From: an uncultured Collinsella sp.
GTDB lineage: Bacteria; Actinomycetota; Coriobacteriia; Coriobacteriales; Coriobacteriaceae
Assembly: GCA_902479065.1 (NCBI GenBank)
Contig: CABSNM010000027.1
Coordinates: forward strand, 1-18,250
DNA length: 18,250 nt
Reading direction: 5' to 3'
Part shown: piece by piece, positions 7,602 to 15,379 of the stretch
How the letters are laid out: each line of letters begins with the position of its first letter
How positions within the stretch are numbered: position 1 is the first letter of the stretch
Notes under the pieces: generated by a model
Seen by the model: the letters and a program-made list of their open reading frames with translations, nothing else
Databases searched by the model: none
Told to the model about the DNA's origin: nothing
Made by a program: the position numbers and the translations under genes

Positions 7602-8516
7602 CTATAACTCGCGATGCGAAGCCCCGCAGAGAGCGGACATGTGCTCGAGTGTCGCCAGGCAGTCAGCCGCCGTCGCCGGCACACTGTTCTCGACCACGCA
7701 GGGAATCCCAGGGCAGGCGGCAGCCGCCCAGGCCACCACGGGCTCAAAGTCGTATCGTCCCGTCTCGCCCACGCCATGGCACACCAGGCGCGAACCCGTA
7801 CCGTCGCACCAACCGGCTTTGTCCTCGTTGTCGACGACCTCAAAATCCTTGGCGTGCAGCACGCGGATCTTACTGCCGCATAAGTAGAGCATGCGCGCGG
7901 TGATTTCCTGCGCTTCGTCAACGACACTGGGGTGCAGCAGCGATACCGGGTCGTAGATCACGCCGAGCGACGGGCTCGAGACGCGCTCCAGCACCTCACG
8001 GCAGCGATCCGGAGTATTAACCGTCTCGTTCCAACCGGGCTCGATCAAAATTTGCCCGCCCACGGCCTCGGCCCGATCGCAGACGCGTGCAAGCCCGTCT
8101 GTAAACGCTTCGAGTGCCCCATCGGTCATGCGGTCGTCAGCAACGCGGTTCTGCGCATTGGGGCGACCGGTCTCGGTGCCAACCGGGCATCCGCCGAGCA
8201 TCTGGGCAAAGTTCAGGCATGCCTCGTACTCGGCAAAGTTATCCATGAGCTGTTGGCGATCGGGCGTCGCCAGATTCTTATAACAGCCGAGCACGGCGAC
8301 CGAAACGCCCGACTCATCGAGCACGGCACGCAAATGGTCGGCAAGCTCGCGGGTCAGGCCGCCTCGATCGATCCCCATCGATGCGTAGAGCACCTTGCTC
8401 GGCAGCTGAATGCACGAAAAGCCCAGCTCTCCCGCCATGCGAATGCGTTCCTCGACGGTCCCCTGCGGAAGGTCGTGCAAGCGTACGCCCGGAGTAATAG
8501 CCCCCACGTTATTCAC
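7602..8516 (-). CDS. Xylose-isomerase-like TIM-barrel sugar isomerase/epimerase (AP_endonuc_2 family)
   Basis: The product is about 304 residues and has the pattern of the sugar phosphate isomerase/epimerase family: an N-terminal strand-helix with GELGFSCIQLPSK, then GTETGRPN, LIEPGWNET, GVIYDPVSLL, RVLHAKDF and CVVENS. The Glu in LIEPG, Asp in YDP, His in LHAKD and Glu in VVENS are the expected metal ligands. The substrate is not identifiable from sequence. The start is GTG 8516, overlapping the end of the GH105 gene by 8 bp, with AAGGG just upstream. A second GTG at 8507 is also possible and has more usual spacing. The longer reading frame from 8675 is only out-of-frame GH105 sequence. Overlap with GH105 suggests a role on the sugar released by that enzyme. 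Confidence 0.8.
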   Translation of the reverse strand: MNNVGAITPGVRLHDLPQGTVEERIRMAGELGFSCIQLPSKVLYASMGIDRGGLTRELADHLRAVLDESGVSVAVLGCYKNLATPDRQQLMDNFAEYEACLNFAQMLGGCPVGTETGRPNAQNRVADDRMTDGALEAFTDGLARVCDRAEAVGGQILIEPGWNETVNTPDRCREVLERVSSPSLGVIYDPVSLLHPSVVDEAQEITARMLYLCGSKIRVLHAKDFEVVDNEDKAGWCDGTGSRLVCHGVGETGRYDFEPVVAWAAAACPGIPCVVENSVPATAADCLATLEHMSALCGASHREL

Positions 8517-9747
8517 ATCCCTTATGAGCGTTGATGCCCGGGGTGTATCCGCCAAACGGGTCCTCGATGGAGCACACGCCCGAGGGGGCGAGCGGATCGC
8601 GCTTACCGGCCAGCTTGTCGTGATGCATGGTCTCGATATAGGCAAGCACCAGCGGCGCCACACCCTTTGCATCATTTTTGACCACGGGCTCGCTCATGTA
8701 GTAATCAAACGTGCCCTCGCGGTGCGCGGTGTTTCCCAAGCCCGCAACCAGGCAGATGTTGTCGAGCGCCAGCTGCCCGTCATACTCGGACAGGCAGGTC
8801 TCGCAGATGCCGTCGAAGGCGCGACGGCCGTACTGGTAGTAACGCTCGCCCAGCACGCCCAGACGCACGCCCTTCATGATGGCGTTGGCAAAGATGGCGC
8901 TGCCCGACTCCTCCAGGTAGTTGGGGGCGATATTGGGCAGGTTGATGACCTGGTGCCACATGCCGGTCTTCTCGTCCTGATACGGCAGCATGGCGTCGAT
9001 CAGATCGTGGAACATCTTGCGGATCTCGTCCTTCTCGGCCGACATCGAAGGCGGCATAAGCTCCCAGGTGTCGATGAGCGCCATGGCAAACCAGCCCTCG
9101 GCGCGCAGCCAGAAGTTAGCCGAAAGGCCGGTGACCGGGTCGCACCAGAACTGTTTGCGGCTCGCGTCGTAAGCGTGATAGTACAGACCGTTGAGGGGGT
9201 TGCGCATCAGGTCATGCACGACCTGGAACATATGGAAGCTGTCCGAGCAGGCACGACGGTTGTGGAAGCTCAGCTCGTACTGCATGTAGAACGGCTGCGC
9301 CATGTACATGCCATCGAGCCAAATCTGGTTGGGATAGACGGCCTTGTGCCAGAACACGCCCTCTTTGGTGCGCGGCTGGGTCTCGAGCTGGCGGTAGATG
9401 GTGTCCATGGCGGCACGGTACTTGGGCTTGCCCACCAGGTCATAGAGCTTGTAGAGGGTCTTGCCCGCATTGACGTTATCGAGGTTGTACTCCTCGGGGT
9501 TGTAATGCTTTATGGTACCGTCGTCCTGGACAAAGAAATCGATGTAGTCATCGGCGAAAGTCAGGTAGCGCTGCTCACCCGTGATCTCGTACAGTTCGAT
9601 GAGCGCCTTGATCATGCAGCCGTCAATATAGTTCCAGGTGTTCTCCTTGCCGGCGCGAATCTTTTCGATATTCCAAGCCGGCGCCTGCGGCGTAGAGGTT
9701 TCGATCAACTGCTCGATATAACGGTCCAGGATTTGATTGCAACCCAT
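8509..9747 (-). CDS. GH105 unsaturated rhamnogalacturonyl/glycuronyl hydrolase (YteR-like)
   Basis: The product is 412 residues, an (alpha/alpha)6-barrel hydrolase. The GH105 landmarks are YNLDNVNAGK (D90), IWLDGMYMAQPFYMQYE (D145) and FWLRAEGWFAMALIDTWEL. D90 and D145 correspond to the two aspartates important in YteR. GH105 enzymes hydrate the 4,5-unsaturated uronic acid at the non-reducing end of lyase products and release it from rhamnogalacturonan or other oligomers. No signal peptide is seen, as is usual for this family, so the enzyme is cytoplasmic. Start ATG 9747 follows AGGGGGG by 6 nt. The ATG at 9765 overlaps the binding site and is less likely. It is the first gene of its operon, under an operator pair. 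GH88 is the closest alternative family. Confidence 0.88.
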   Translation of the reverse strand: MGCNQILDRYIEQLIETSTPQAPAWNIEKIRAGKENTWNYIDGCMIKALIELYEITGEQRYLTFADDYIDFFVQDDGTIKHYNPEEYNLDNVNAGKTLYKLYDLVGKPKYRAAMDTIYRQLETQPRTKEGVFWHKAVYPNQIWLDGMYMAQPFYMQYELSFHNRRACSDSFHMFQVVHDLMRNPLNGLYYHAYDASRKQFWCDPVTGLSANFWLRAEGWFAMALIDTWELMPPSMSAEKDEIRKMFHDLIDAMLPYQDEKTGMWHQVINLPNIAPNYLEESGSAIFANAIMKGVRLGVLGERYYQYGRRAFDGICETCLSEYDGQLALDNICLVAGLGNTAHREGTFDYYMSEPVVKNDAKGVAPLVLAYIETMHHDKLAGKRDPLAPSGVCSIEDPFGGYTPGINAHKGCE

Positions 9748-9774
9748 TGCTGTCCCCCCTGACATAAACGATAG

Positions 9775-9827
9775 GTGAACGTTACCCCTAGTGTAACGTG
9801 AACGAGGAATATGGGGTGAACGTTAAC
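9775..9827 (-). promoter_or_regulatory. GH105 promoter with paired CG-centred operators
   Basis: GTGAACGTTACC (9775-9786) and GTGAACGTTAAC (9816-9827) are centred 41 bp apart. A weaker site around GTAACGTGAAC (9793-9803) lies between them. On the minus strand a possible -35 TTCACC (9820-9815, within the upstream operator) and -10 TACACT (9795-9790) have a 19-bp spacer. The second operator follows just downstream, at the expected transcription start. The arrangement closely mirrors the symporter promoter. Confidence 0.65.
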
Positions 9828-9839
9828 CCTATATTCCTC
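9804..9839. repeat. 36-bp palindrome built around an operator
   Basis: The arms GAGGAATATGGGG (9804-9816) and CCCTATATTCCTC (9827-9839) match with one mismatch and enclose the operator core TGAACGTTAA, itself nearly palindromic. The centre, between 9821 and 9822, coincides with the operator centre. It begins 15 bp past the stop of the SGNH gene but has no T-run, so it might serve as both operator and transcription-end hairpin. Confidence 0.75.
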
Positions 9840-9854
9840 GCGAACGGCAGACTT

Positions 9855-10523
9855 TTAGCGGCAAACGGCGGTGAGACCCGCGGCGATGCGATGCGCCAGG
9901 CGCTCATAGCCGGCAGGACTGTAATGCAGACCGTCCGGCATATAGAGCTCGCGGTGCTCCGGCAAAAACGGGCTGATACCGCTTTGCGCATACAGGTCAA
10001 TCACCGGCACGGAGTAGCGGTCGCAGACCTCGAGCATCGCTCGCACGTAGGCGACCTGCGTCAACCCCAGGTGGTTGAGCTCGTCGCTTGCCGGGATATC
10101 CTTCTCGTGCTTGCCGCTCGTCTTGCACGGCGTCATAAACACGAGCTTTGCCCGAGGCGAGCGCGCCGTGATGGTACGGATCAGGTAATCGAGTGCACCA
10201 TAGAACTCATGCACGTCCGTGCTGCCGAGCTCTCCAAGCGGCACGTTGCGGCTAAAGTCGTTGACGCCGCCAAAGACGATGTAGATATCGGCCGCATCGT
10301 CGATACCGTCAAGGCGCTCGACAAACGAATCGGTACGGTCGGCCTTGATGGCGATACGCGAACCCTTGATGCCAAAGTTCTCGACGACCGCGCCTCCCAG
10401 CAACGCGCCCAAATGCGAGGTCCACGAGATGTCGTTGCCTCCCCCACCGCAGCCGTTGTCGCCCCAGGTCGTTGAGTCGCCAAAGCAGCAAATGGTCGAT
10501 TCACTCAAACTCTTCGTTTCCAT
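9855..10523 (-). CDS. SGNH/GDSL-family hydrolase, probable cytoplasmic carbohydrate acetylesterase
   Basis: The product is 222 residues. SGNH blocks are clear: CFGDSTTWGDNG (nucleophile S17), a block II glycine in GIKGSRI, GGVNDF (N88) and PDGLHYSPAGYERLA (D197 and H200). No signal peptide is present. GDSL enzymes in pectin loci are often rhamnogalacturonan or pectin acetylesterases (CE12-like). Substrate class is inferred from the neighbours, as lipase or arylesterase activities share the same fold. Start ATG 10523 has GAGGAG 6 nt upstream. It is the last gene of the GH28 cluster, 69 bp after the CE8 fusion gene. Confidence 0.82.
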   Translation of the reverse strand: METKSLSESTICCFGDSTTWGDNGCGGGGNDISWTSHLGALLGGAVVENFGIKGSRIAIKADRTDSFVERLDGIDDAADIYIVFGGVNDFSRNVPLGELGSTDVHEFYGALDYLIRTITARSPRAKLVFMTPCKTSGKHEKDIPASDELNHLGLTQVAYVRAMLEVCDRYSVPVIDLYAQSGISPFLPEHRELYMPDGLHYSPAGYERLAHRIAAGLTAVCR

Positions 10524-10592
10524 AATCTTCTCCTCATCCGCCCATCGGCGGTCATACAGGAACGTACCGTTTATTCGCAGCATGCCGAGGGG

Positions 10593-12758
10593 CTATGCAC
10601 GGGCGCATTCCGCAACGTGCGAATCGAGCCATTCGATATCCTCGGCAAGATGTGTCACGCCCAGATGGTGTTCACCCGGACATACCTCGTGCCGCAGGCC
10701 ATCTCTGCGACCCAGCAACTTGTAGGCATCGCGCACGATCTCGAGCTGCTCGTCAACATTTTTCAGCCCGCGCGAACCGTTCAGATGATCCTCTTCGCAG
10801 CTTTGCACCAGCAGCGGATGCGGCGCGATGAGCGAGGCAATATCGCCCATGTCGAGTAAGCGCCAAAGTCCGGGTGTGTAGTTGCAGCTGCAATTGCCAT
10901 TGAGATGCAGCAGCGAATCGTCGACACCGTACAGATAGCCCGAGACAAACGCCTTGCGCACACGCGGGTCGAGTGCGGCCAGGTACAACGTCATGTAGCC
11001 GCCACCCGAAAAACCAAAGCAACCCAGGTCATCCATGGCAATGTCGCCGCGCGCCTCCAAGTAATCGATCAAGCGCATGTTGTCCCAGACGTTGAGGCCC
11101 GCGACCGTAAGACCCAGTGGCTCGGCCATACGTGCTTGATTCAGACACGTACCGCGCAGGTAGCTGTTCTCGTCATCGCCCTGACCCTTCCAGTCACGAC
11201 GGTATCCCCAACCGCGCGCATCAGGGCAGACGGTCACGTAACCCATGCGTGCCAAACGCAGACCGTAGTCGTAATTGAACTTACGCACGGCATCATCGAC
11301 AGCCGGCACGCCCGCAACACCGGCTACGCTTGCAGCACCCGCTCCCTGATGGCCATGCGGGCAGATATAACAGCGTTTGAGTCCCCGCTCATCAAGCTTA
11401 GGATGAGACGGTTCCAACAGGTAGAACGGCATCCAAACATCGCGCTCGACCTGCAACATCGCATGGGTGCGCACGATGCCGCCGGCAACCCGCACGCGGC
11501 TGAGCTCACGAATCTCAATCGGGACGCGGTCCATAAGCGAAAGGCCCAAAACATCGTACAGACGAGTCCTGGTCGCAATCTTCCATGCCTCAAAATCTGC
11601 AGGAGTCTTGCCCGTAAAAGCAGCCGAACGCCCCTCGCGCTTCAGCCGGGCACGCAGCGCAGGTTCGTCTTCGCAGTACGTCTCGATGTGCACGGTGCGG
11701 CCGTTGGCAGACAGTTCAGCCGTCTCAACCGCATCACCGTCGCCGCCCTCGGGATCCCAGCCATCCCCACCGGCAAGCACCTGCTCGCGAGCGTACCCGG
11801 CGGCAGCCATCACATCGAGTTCATTCGCCCACGGCACCCAGCCGGTAGTATCACCCGCCGGCCCATGCAGAATCGCGCCAGCATACTGCACGCAGTTGTG
11901 TGCCGCCGGCTTATTCCAATCCCACCAGCCTTCGCGCTTGATATGTCGCCCCAGCCAGCAATCGATCAGCACAGTTTGCGCCCATTCGCGCCAAGGACGA
12001 CCCAGGTAGACCGAATCCGGCGCCACGCCATCCGGAGCTGTAAACGAACAGCCGTGGAACACAAAGCCGTGCGGCTCGCCTTCGGGCGTCGACGCCGCCG
12101 TCACGTAGCCGTTCACGTCCATATCGCGGTTGAGCGAGCGAATCTCGCACCCCTCAAAGTAGGCACGCGCGCCGCCAAAGATAAAGTCGACATCGCCCTC
12201 GATCCGGCAACGTCGAAAATACTGGCGCCCCACCCGGCGCGGCGCATACTGTTTGGGTCCTATAAACCCGCCCGGTTTGGCCTCATGCGGCGGCAGCGGA
12301 CCCAAAAACAGCGTGTCTTGGTGTCCCTTAATGCAGCAGGCATCGACAACCAGACGGTCGCCATCAGCATACAGGGCAATCGCTTGACCGACCTCGCGCC
12401 CATCGCCCGCATCGTTTTCGATCGTGAGGTTCTCGAGCCGTACGTCGTCGGCATCGACAAAAACGGTATAGGTCCTAAACGTGCCGAGCGTGCCGTCGAC
12501 GCCCGAGCCGTCCTCCGAAGGCATCTTGGCACCCAGGCTGCCCACGATACGCACGCTGTCGGCCGTCTCTCCCTCAATCGTCACATGCGAGCGATGAATC
12601 TCGACCCGCTCGCAATACTCGCCCGGATCGACGCGAATCATCACCGGTTGCTCGGCATCCGGATAGAGCTGATCGGCTGCCGCCAAGGCATCGGAAATCG
12701 TTGGATACGCTCCTACCGCAGCCCTCGAAACGCGCAGCGTATAGATACTTTCGCTCAT
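10593..12758 (-). CDS. Two-domain esterase: CE8 pectin methylesterase fused to an alpha/beta hydrolase
   Basis: The product is 721 residues. Residues ~5-335 form a right-handed beta-helix pectin methylesterase. All CE8 motifs are present: HQDTLF (Q147, D148), GDVDFIFGGARAYFEG (D191) and YLGRPWREWAQTV (R254, W256). After a short Gly/Asp-rich link (~330-345), residues ~350-721 form an alpha/beta hydrolase: CYICPHGHQG (oxyanion region), GFSGGGYMT (S584), an acidic stretch at CEEDHLNG and GEHHLG (H697/H698). The second half resembles the large acetyl-xylan-esterase-type hydrolases, a group that includes pectin esterases (CE19). There is no signal peptide, unusual for CE8 proteins, which are mostly exported. 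The gene overlaps the preceding esterase by ATGA (12755-12758), so the two are probably translationally coupled. Confidence 0.88.
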   Translation of the reverse strand: MSESIYTLRVSRAAVGAYPTISDALAAADQLYPDAEQPVMIRVDPGEYCERVEIHRSHVTIEGETADSVRIVGSLGAKMPSEDGSGVDGTLGTFRTYTVFVDADDVRLENLTIENDAGDGREVGQAIALYADGDRLVVDACCIKGHQDTLFLGPLPPHEAKPGGFIGPKQYAPRRVGRQYFRRCRIEGDVDFIFGGARAYFEGCEIRSLNRDMDVNGYVTAASTPEGEPHGFVFHGCSFTAPDGVAPDSVYLGRPWREWAQTVLIDCWLGRHIKREGWWDWNKPAAHNCVQYAGAILHGPAGDTTGWVPWANELDVMAAAGYAREQVLAGGDGWDPEGGDGDAVETAELSANGRTVHIETYCEDEPALRARLKREGRSAAFTGKTPADFEAWKIATRTRLYDVLGLSLMDRVPIEIRELSRVRVAGGIVRTHAMLQVERDVWMPFYLLEPSHPKLDERGLKRCYICPHGHQGAGAASVAGVAGVPAVDDAVRKFNYDYGLRLARMGYVTVCPDARGWGYRRDWKGQGDDENSYLRGTCLNQARMAEPLGLTVAGLNVWDNMRLIDYLEARGDIAMDDLGCFGFSGGGYMTLYLAALDPRVRKAFVSGYLYGVDDSLLHLNGNCSCNYTPGLWRLLDMGDIASLIAPHPLLVQSCEEDHLNGSRGLKNVDEQLEIVRDAYKLLGRRDGLRHEVCPGEHHLGVTHLAEDIEWLDSHVAECARA

Positions 12759-13564
12759 CGTCCATCACGCTCCCATGCAACGAACTGTTCAGGCCAGCCC
12801 TGAACCTGTGGCTGAATATGCTCGGCGCAGCCCTTAAATGCCGTTTGGGCCGTGGCGAGCGATGCCCCATGCTTTCCATGCGGAAAGACATGTAGGCTAA
12901 AGCCAATCCCGTGGTCGGCAAGAGTCTGCGCAAGAAGGAGGCTATTTTGAACTGGTACCGATGCATCTTCGGCGGTATGCCACAAGAACGTACGGGGGAA
13001 GCCATCGCCCACCATATTCTCGATCGACAACTTTTGAGCCAAAGCGCCATCGGCACCCGTTAGGTGTTCAAATGAACCACGATGAGCATAGGCCCCCGAG
13101 CTTACGACCGGATAGCCCAAGCAAAGTGCGTCAGGCCGAATCGACTCAGGAGATGCCGTAATCGACTCTGCAAGCCAGGGTTGGTCCCAAAGCGCCCCGA
13201 GCAAGCCAACTAGATGCCCACCGGCCGAAAAACCCATGACCGTAATCCGATCAGGATCGACACAGTACTCTGCCGCATGGCTTCGGACGGTATCGACCGC
13301 CCGCGCGAGTTCTTGCAATGCCAGCGGATAGACAGCCGGAGCAACCGAGTAGTTCAGTACAAACGCTTGGTAGCCCATCGCCAACAAACGGAGCGCTACC
13401 GGCTCGCCTTCGCGCGGCGAAACGTGATCGTAGCCGCCTCCTGGCACGACCACAACTGCAGGCAGCGGTTTTAAAGCATAAGCATCTTCGGTCGGGGCAA
13501 AAACATAAGACGTAATCGTGGCAGACGAGCCATCGACCCCGACAGGAATCGTTTTATTGAGCAT
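12755..13564 (-). CDS. Alpha/beta hydrolase, BD-FAE / acetyl-xylan-esterase-like
   Basis: The product is 269 residues. PGGGY at 41-45 is the HGG-like oxyanion motif, MGFSAGGH has nucleophile S113, D200 lies in TAEDASVP and H232 in FPHGKHG. This is the pattern of small cytoplasmic acetyl/feruloyl esterases (BD-FAE-like) found in polysaccharide loci. In this locus removal of acetyl groups from galacturonide oligomers is the likely job. Start ATG 13564 has AAAGGGA 5 nt upstream. The longer frame from 13615 lacks a binding site. The stop overlaps the next start as ATGA. The gap to GH28 is 104 bp and holds a hairpin. Confidence 0.85.
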   Translation of the reverse strand: MLNKTIPVGVDGSSATITSYVFAPTEDAYALKPLPAVVVVPGGGYDHVSPREGEPVALRLLAMGYQAFVLNYSVAPAVYPLALQELARAVDTVRSHAAEYCVDPDRITVMGFSAGGHLVGLLGALWDQPWLAESITASPESIRPDALCLGYPVVSSGAYAHRGSFEHLTGADGALAQKLSIENMVGDGFPRTFLWHTAEDASVPVQNSLLLAQTLADHGIGFSLHVFPHGKHGASLATAQTAFKGCAEHIQPQVQGWPEQFVAWERDGR

Positions 13565-13616
13565 GTATTCCCTTTCACCATGATGCGTAGCGCAGCGCAC
13601 ACGGCCGTATCGCACA

Positions 13617-13653
13617 AGGGCTGCATTGCCGATTTATCCGACAATACAGCCCT
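13617..13653 (-). other. Intercistronic hairpin between the GH28 and esterase genes
   Basis: AGGGCTG (13617-13623) pairs with CAGCCCT (13647-13653), and the inner ATTG and CAAT extend the stem. It lies 16 bp after the GH28 stop. The minus strand has no T-run after it, so read-through into the esterase gene is expected. It could protect the GH28 mRNA end or reduce downstream expression. Confidence 0.6.
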
Positions 13654-13668
13654 GGTCATCAACCCGAG

Positions 13669-15264
13669 TTAGGAACGGACAACCTTGTCGACGTTCTGGA
13701 GCTGCAGTTCCTCGCCGTCCTGGCCCTCGATCACCACATTTTGCAGATCGAGTACCTTGACGTTTTGCGCAATGATGCCCTGACGCACCATGGGCTCAAC
13801 GCCGCAGGCCATGGCCGAGACAAAGGGCTCGGCATCCGGCGCGAAGGTCACGTGGACATCCTGGAACGTCAGGCGCGTTACTTTACTCTCGGGCAGGCCC
13901 GTGATGTAGGCAGCGGCCGCGTGGCAGTTAGTGGCCTCGATATCGCAAAACGTCGTGGCACCAAAGCCGGGCGTGCGGTCGTCGACAGGCAGCGTCTCGC
14001 GAGACTGCACGTAATCGGTCTTGCCGTCCTTGTCGCAGAAGTAGAAGGAGTTGACCACGAAGGGCGTGAGCACCTCATCCATGCGAATGTGCTCAAAGGT
14101 AATGCCCTCGTTGACGGCATCCTTGCCGCGCCCGCGGCGGGTCTTGACGCGCAGGCCGCGGTCGGTGCGCTCAAAGAGGCACTTGCTCACGGTAAGGTCC
14201 TTGATGCCGCCGGCAGCCTCTGAACCCAGGACCACGGCGCCGTGACCATCGTGCATGTAGCAGTGAGAGATCAGCACGTCGTGCGTGGCGGGACGAAGCT
14301 CGGGCTCAATGCCCAGCTTGCCGCTCTTGATGGCGATGCAGTCGTCGCCCACCGAGAACTGACAGCCAAGGATGCGGACAAAGCCGCAGCTCTCGGGATC
14401 GAAACCGTCGGTGTTGTGGGAGTTCTTGGGACCCTCGATCGACAGGCAAAGCGCGTCGACATGCTCGCACAGGACGGGATGGATATTCCACGCCGGGCTG
14501 TTGCGCACGGTAAAGCCGGCAAGGCTCACGTTTTGGCACTCGGACAGGAAGATCATGCGCGGACGGGCGACCTCGCGGCCCTCCTCGGGACGGAAGATGT
14601 TCTTAAAGTCCTTGTTCCACCAGTTGTCCTCGGCAAAATCGGTCTGACCGTCAATCGCGCCGCGACCATAGATGCACACGTCGTGCACGCCCAGACCCGT
14701 AAAGGTAGAACAGTAGGTCGAGAAACTCTCGCCCTCCCAGCGGCCCAGGGGCAGCATATCGGTGCCGGCATACCCGGCACCCTCGTTGCCCGTGACCGTT
14801 CCCGGAATGTAGGCAAGCGCGGCACGATCGTGGCGGGCCAGCAGCACCGCTCCCTCGGCGAGCTCGATGTTGATATTGCTCTTAAGGAAGAGGGACTTGA
14901 TGCGATAACTACCGGCGGGGATCAGCACGCGGCCGCCCTTGGGGCAGGCCATGATGGCAGCCTGGATGTTGGTGGTGTCGTCGTGCTCGGCATCACCCTT
15001 GGCGCCACAGTCGCGAACGTTGATGGTAAAGGGCTCAGCCGGCGTGGTGACACCTACGCTCAGCTCACGCTCGCCACAAACAAAACGAACCAGGTTGCGC
15101 TTGCCGGGGGTCAGGCCGTCGACATAGGTCTCGACCGTATTCGTGGTACCGGCGGGCTCGTCGTTGACAAAGATCTCCCACGTATCGGCACAGGTAAAGT
15201 AGCCGCCGTCGTCAAGCTCGATCACGGCCGCGCGGGCGTTGCGCCAGATAACGTTCGTCTCCAT
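13669..15264 (-). CDS. GH28 polygalacturonase, cytoplasmic exo-type
   Basis: The product is 531 residues. Residues ~1-78 look like a fibronectin-III-type beta domain, as in bacterial exo-polygalacturonases. The GH28 beta-helix starts at INVRDCGAKGDAEHDDTTNIQ. All four catalytic motifs are present: NTDGFDPES (D286), VGDDCIAIKSG (D307, D308), DGHGAVVLGSE (H341) and RVKTRRGRG (R372, K374). The enzyme hydrolyses alpha-1,4 bonds between galacturonate residues. No signal peptide is present, so it should act on imported oligomers. Start ATG 15264 has GAGGGAG 6 nt upstream; ATG 15279 overlaps that site. The symporter terminator lies just upstream, so transcription may come from read-through or from a weak promoter with TACAAT at 15304-15299. 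Confidence 0.92.
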   Translation of the reverse strand: METNVIWRNARAAVIELDDGGYFTCADTWEIFVNDEPAGTTNTVETYVDGLTPGKRNLVRFVCGERELSVGVTTPAEPFTINVRDCGAKGDAEHDDTTNIQAAIMACPKGGRVLIPAGSYRIKSLFLKSNINIELAEGAVLLARHDRAALAYIPGTVTGNEGAGYAGTDMLPLGRWEGESFSTYCSTFTGLGVHDVCIYGRGAIDGQTDFAEDNWWNKDFKNIFRPEEGREVARPRMIFLSECQNVSLAGFTVRNSPAWNIHPVLCEHVDALCLSIEGPKNSHNTDGFDPESCGFVRILGCQFSVGDDCIAIKSGKLGIEPELRPATHDVLISHCYMHDGHGAVVLGSEAAGGIKDLTVSKCLFERTDRGLRVKTRRGRGKDAVNEGITFEHIRMDEVLTPFVVNSFYFCDKDGKTDYVQSRETLPVDDRTPGFGATTFCDIEATNCHAAAAYITGLPESKVTRLTFQDVHVTFAPDAEPFVSAMACGVEPMVRQGIIAQNVKVLDLQNVVIEGQDGEELQLQNVDKVVRS

Positions 15265-15311
15265 GGATTTCTCCCTCAAAAAGATGCTCTAAAGGCAAAT
15301 TGTACGCTGTT

Positions 15312-15355
15312 GAAAAAGGGCCGTGCCTGCCGGCGGAATTCCGGTGGCACGGCCC
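15312..15355 (-). terminator. Rho-independent terminator after the symporter gene
   Basis: GGGCCGTGCC (15318-15327) pairs with GGCACGGCCC (15346-15355). The inner CCGG pairs extend it, and the minus strand ends in five T residues (15317-15313). It starts 25 bp past the symporter stop and separates that gene from GH28. Confidence 0.92.
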
Positions 15356-15379
15356 TGTGATTTGGACGATATGTCGGCC

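Noticed and set aside
8517..8675. N-terminal extension of the TIM-barrel isomerase
   Set aside because: It is out-of-frame GH105 coding sequence, rich in Arg/Ser/Pro. Homology begins only after the GTG at 8516.
8410..9762. 450-residue open frame on the plus strand
   Set aside because: It is antisense to GH105 and the start of the isomerase gene. It has no family motif and reads like reverse-complement codon bias.
10905..12803. 632-residue open frame on the plus strand
   Set aside because: It lies antisense to the CE8 fusion gene, whose catalytic motifs are all intact. The translation has no recognisable domain, and long antisense frames are common in GC-rich DNA.
14242..15360. 372-residue open frame on the plus strand
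   Set aside because: It is antisense to GH28, and it ends within the symporter terminator.
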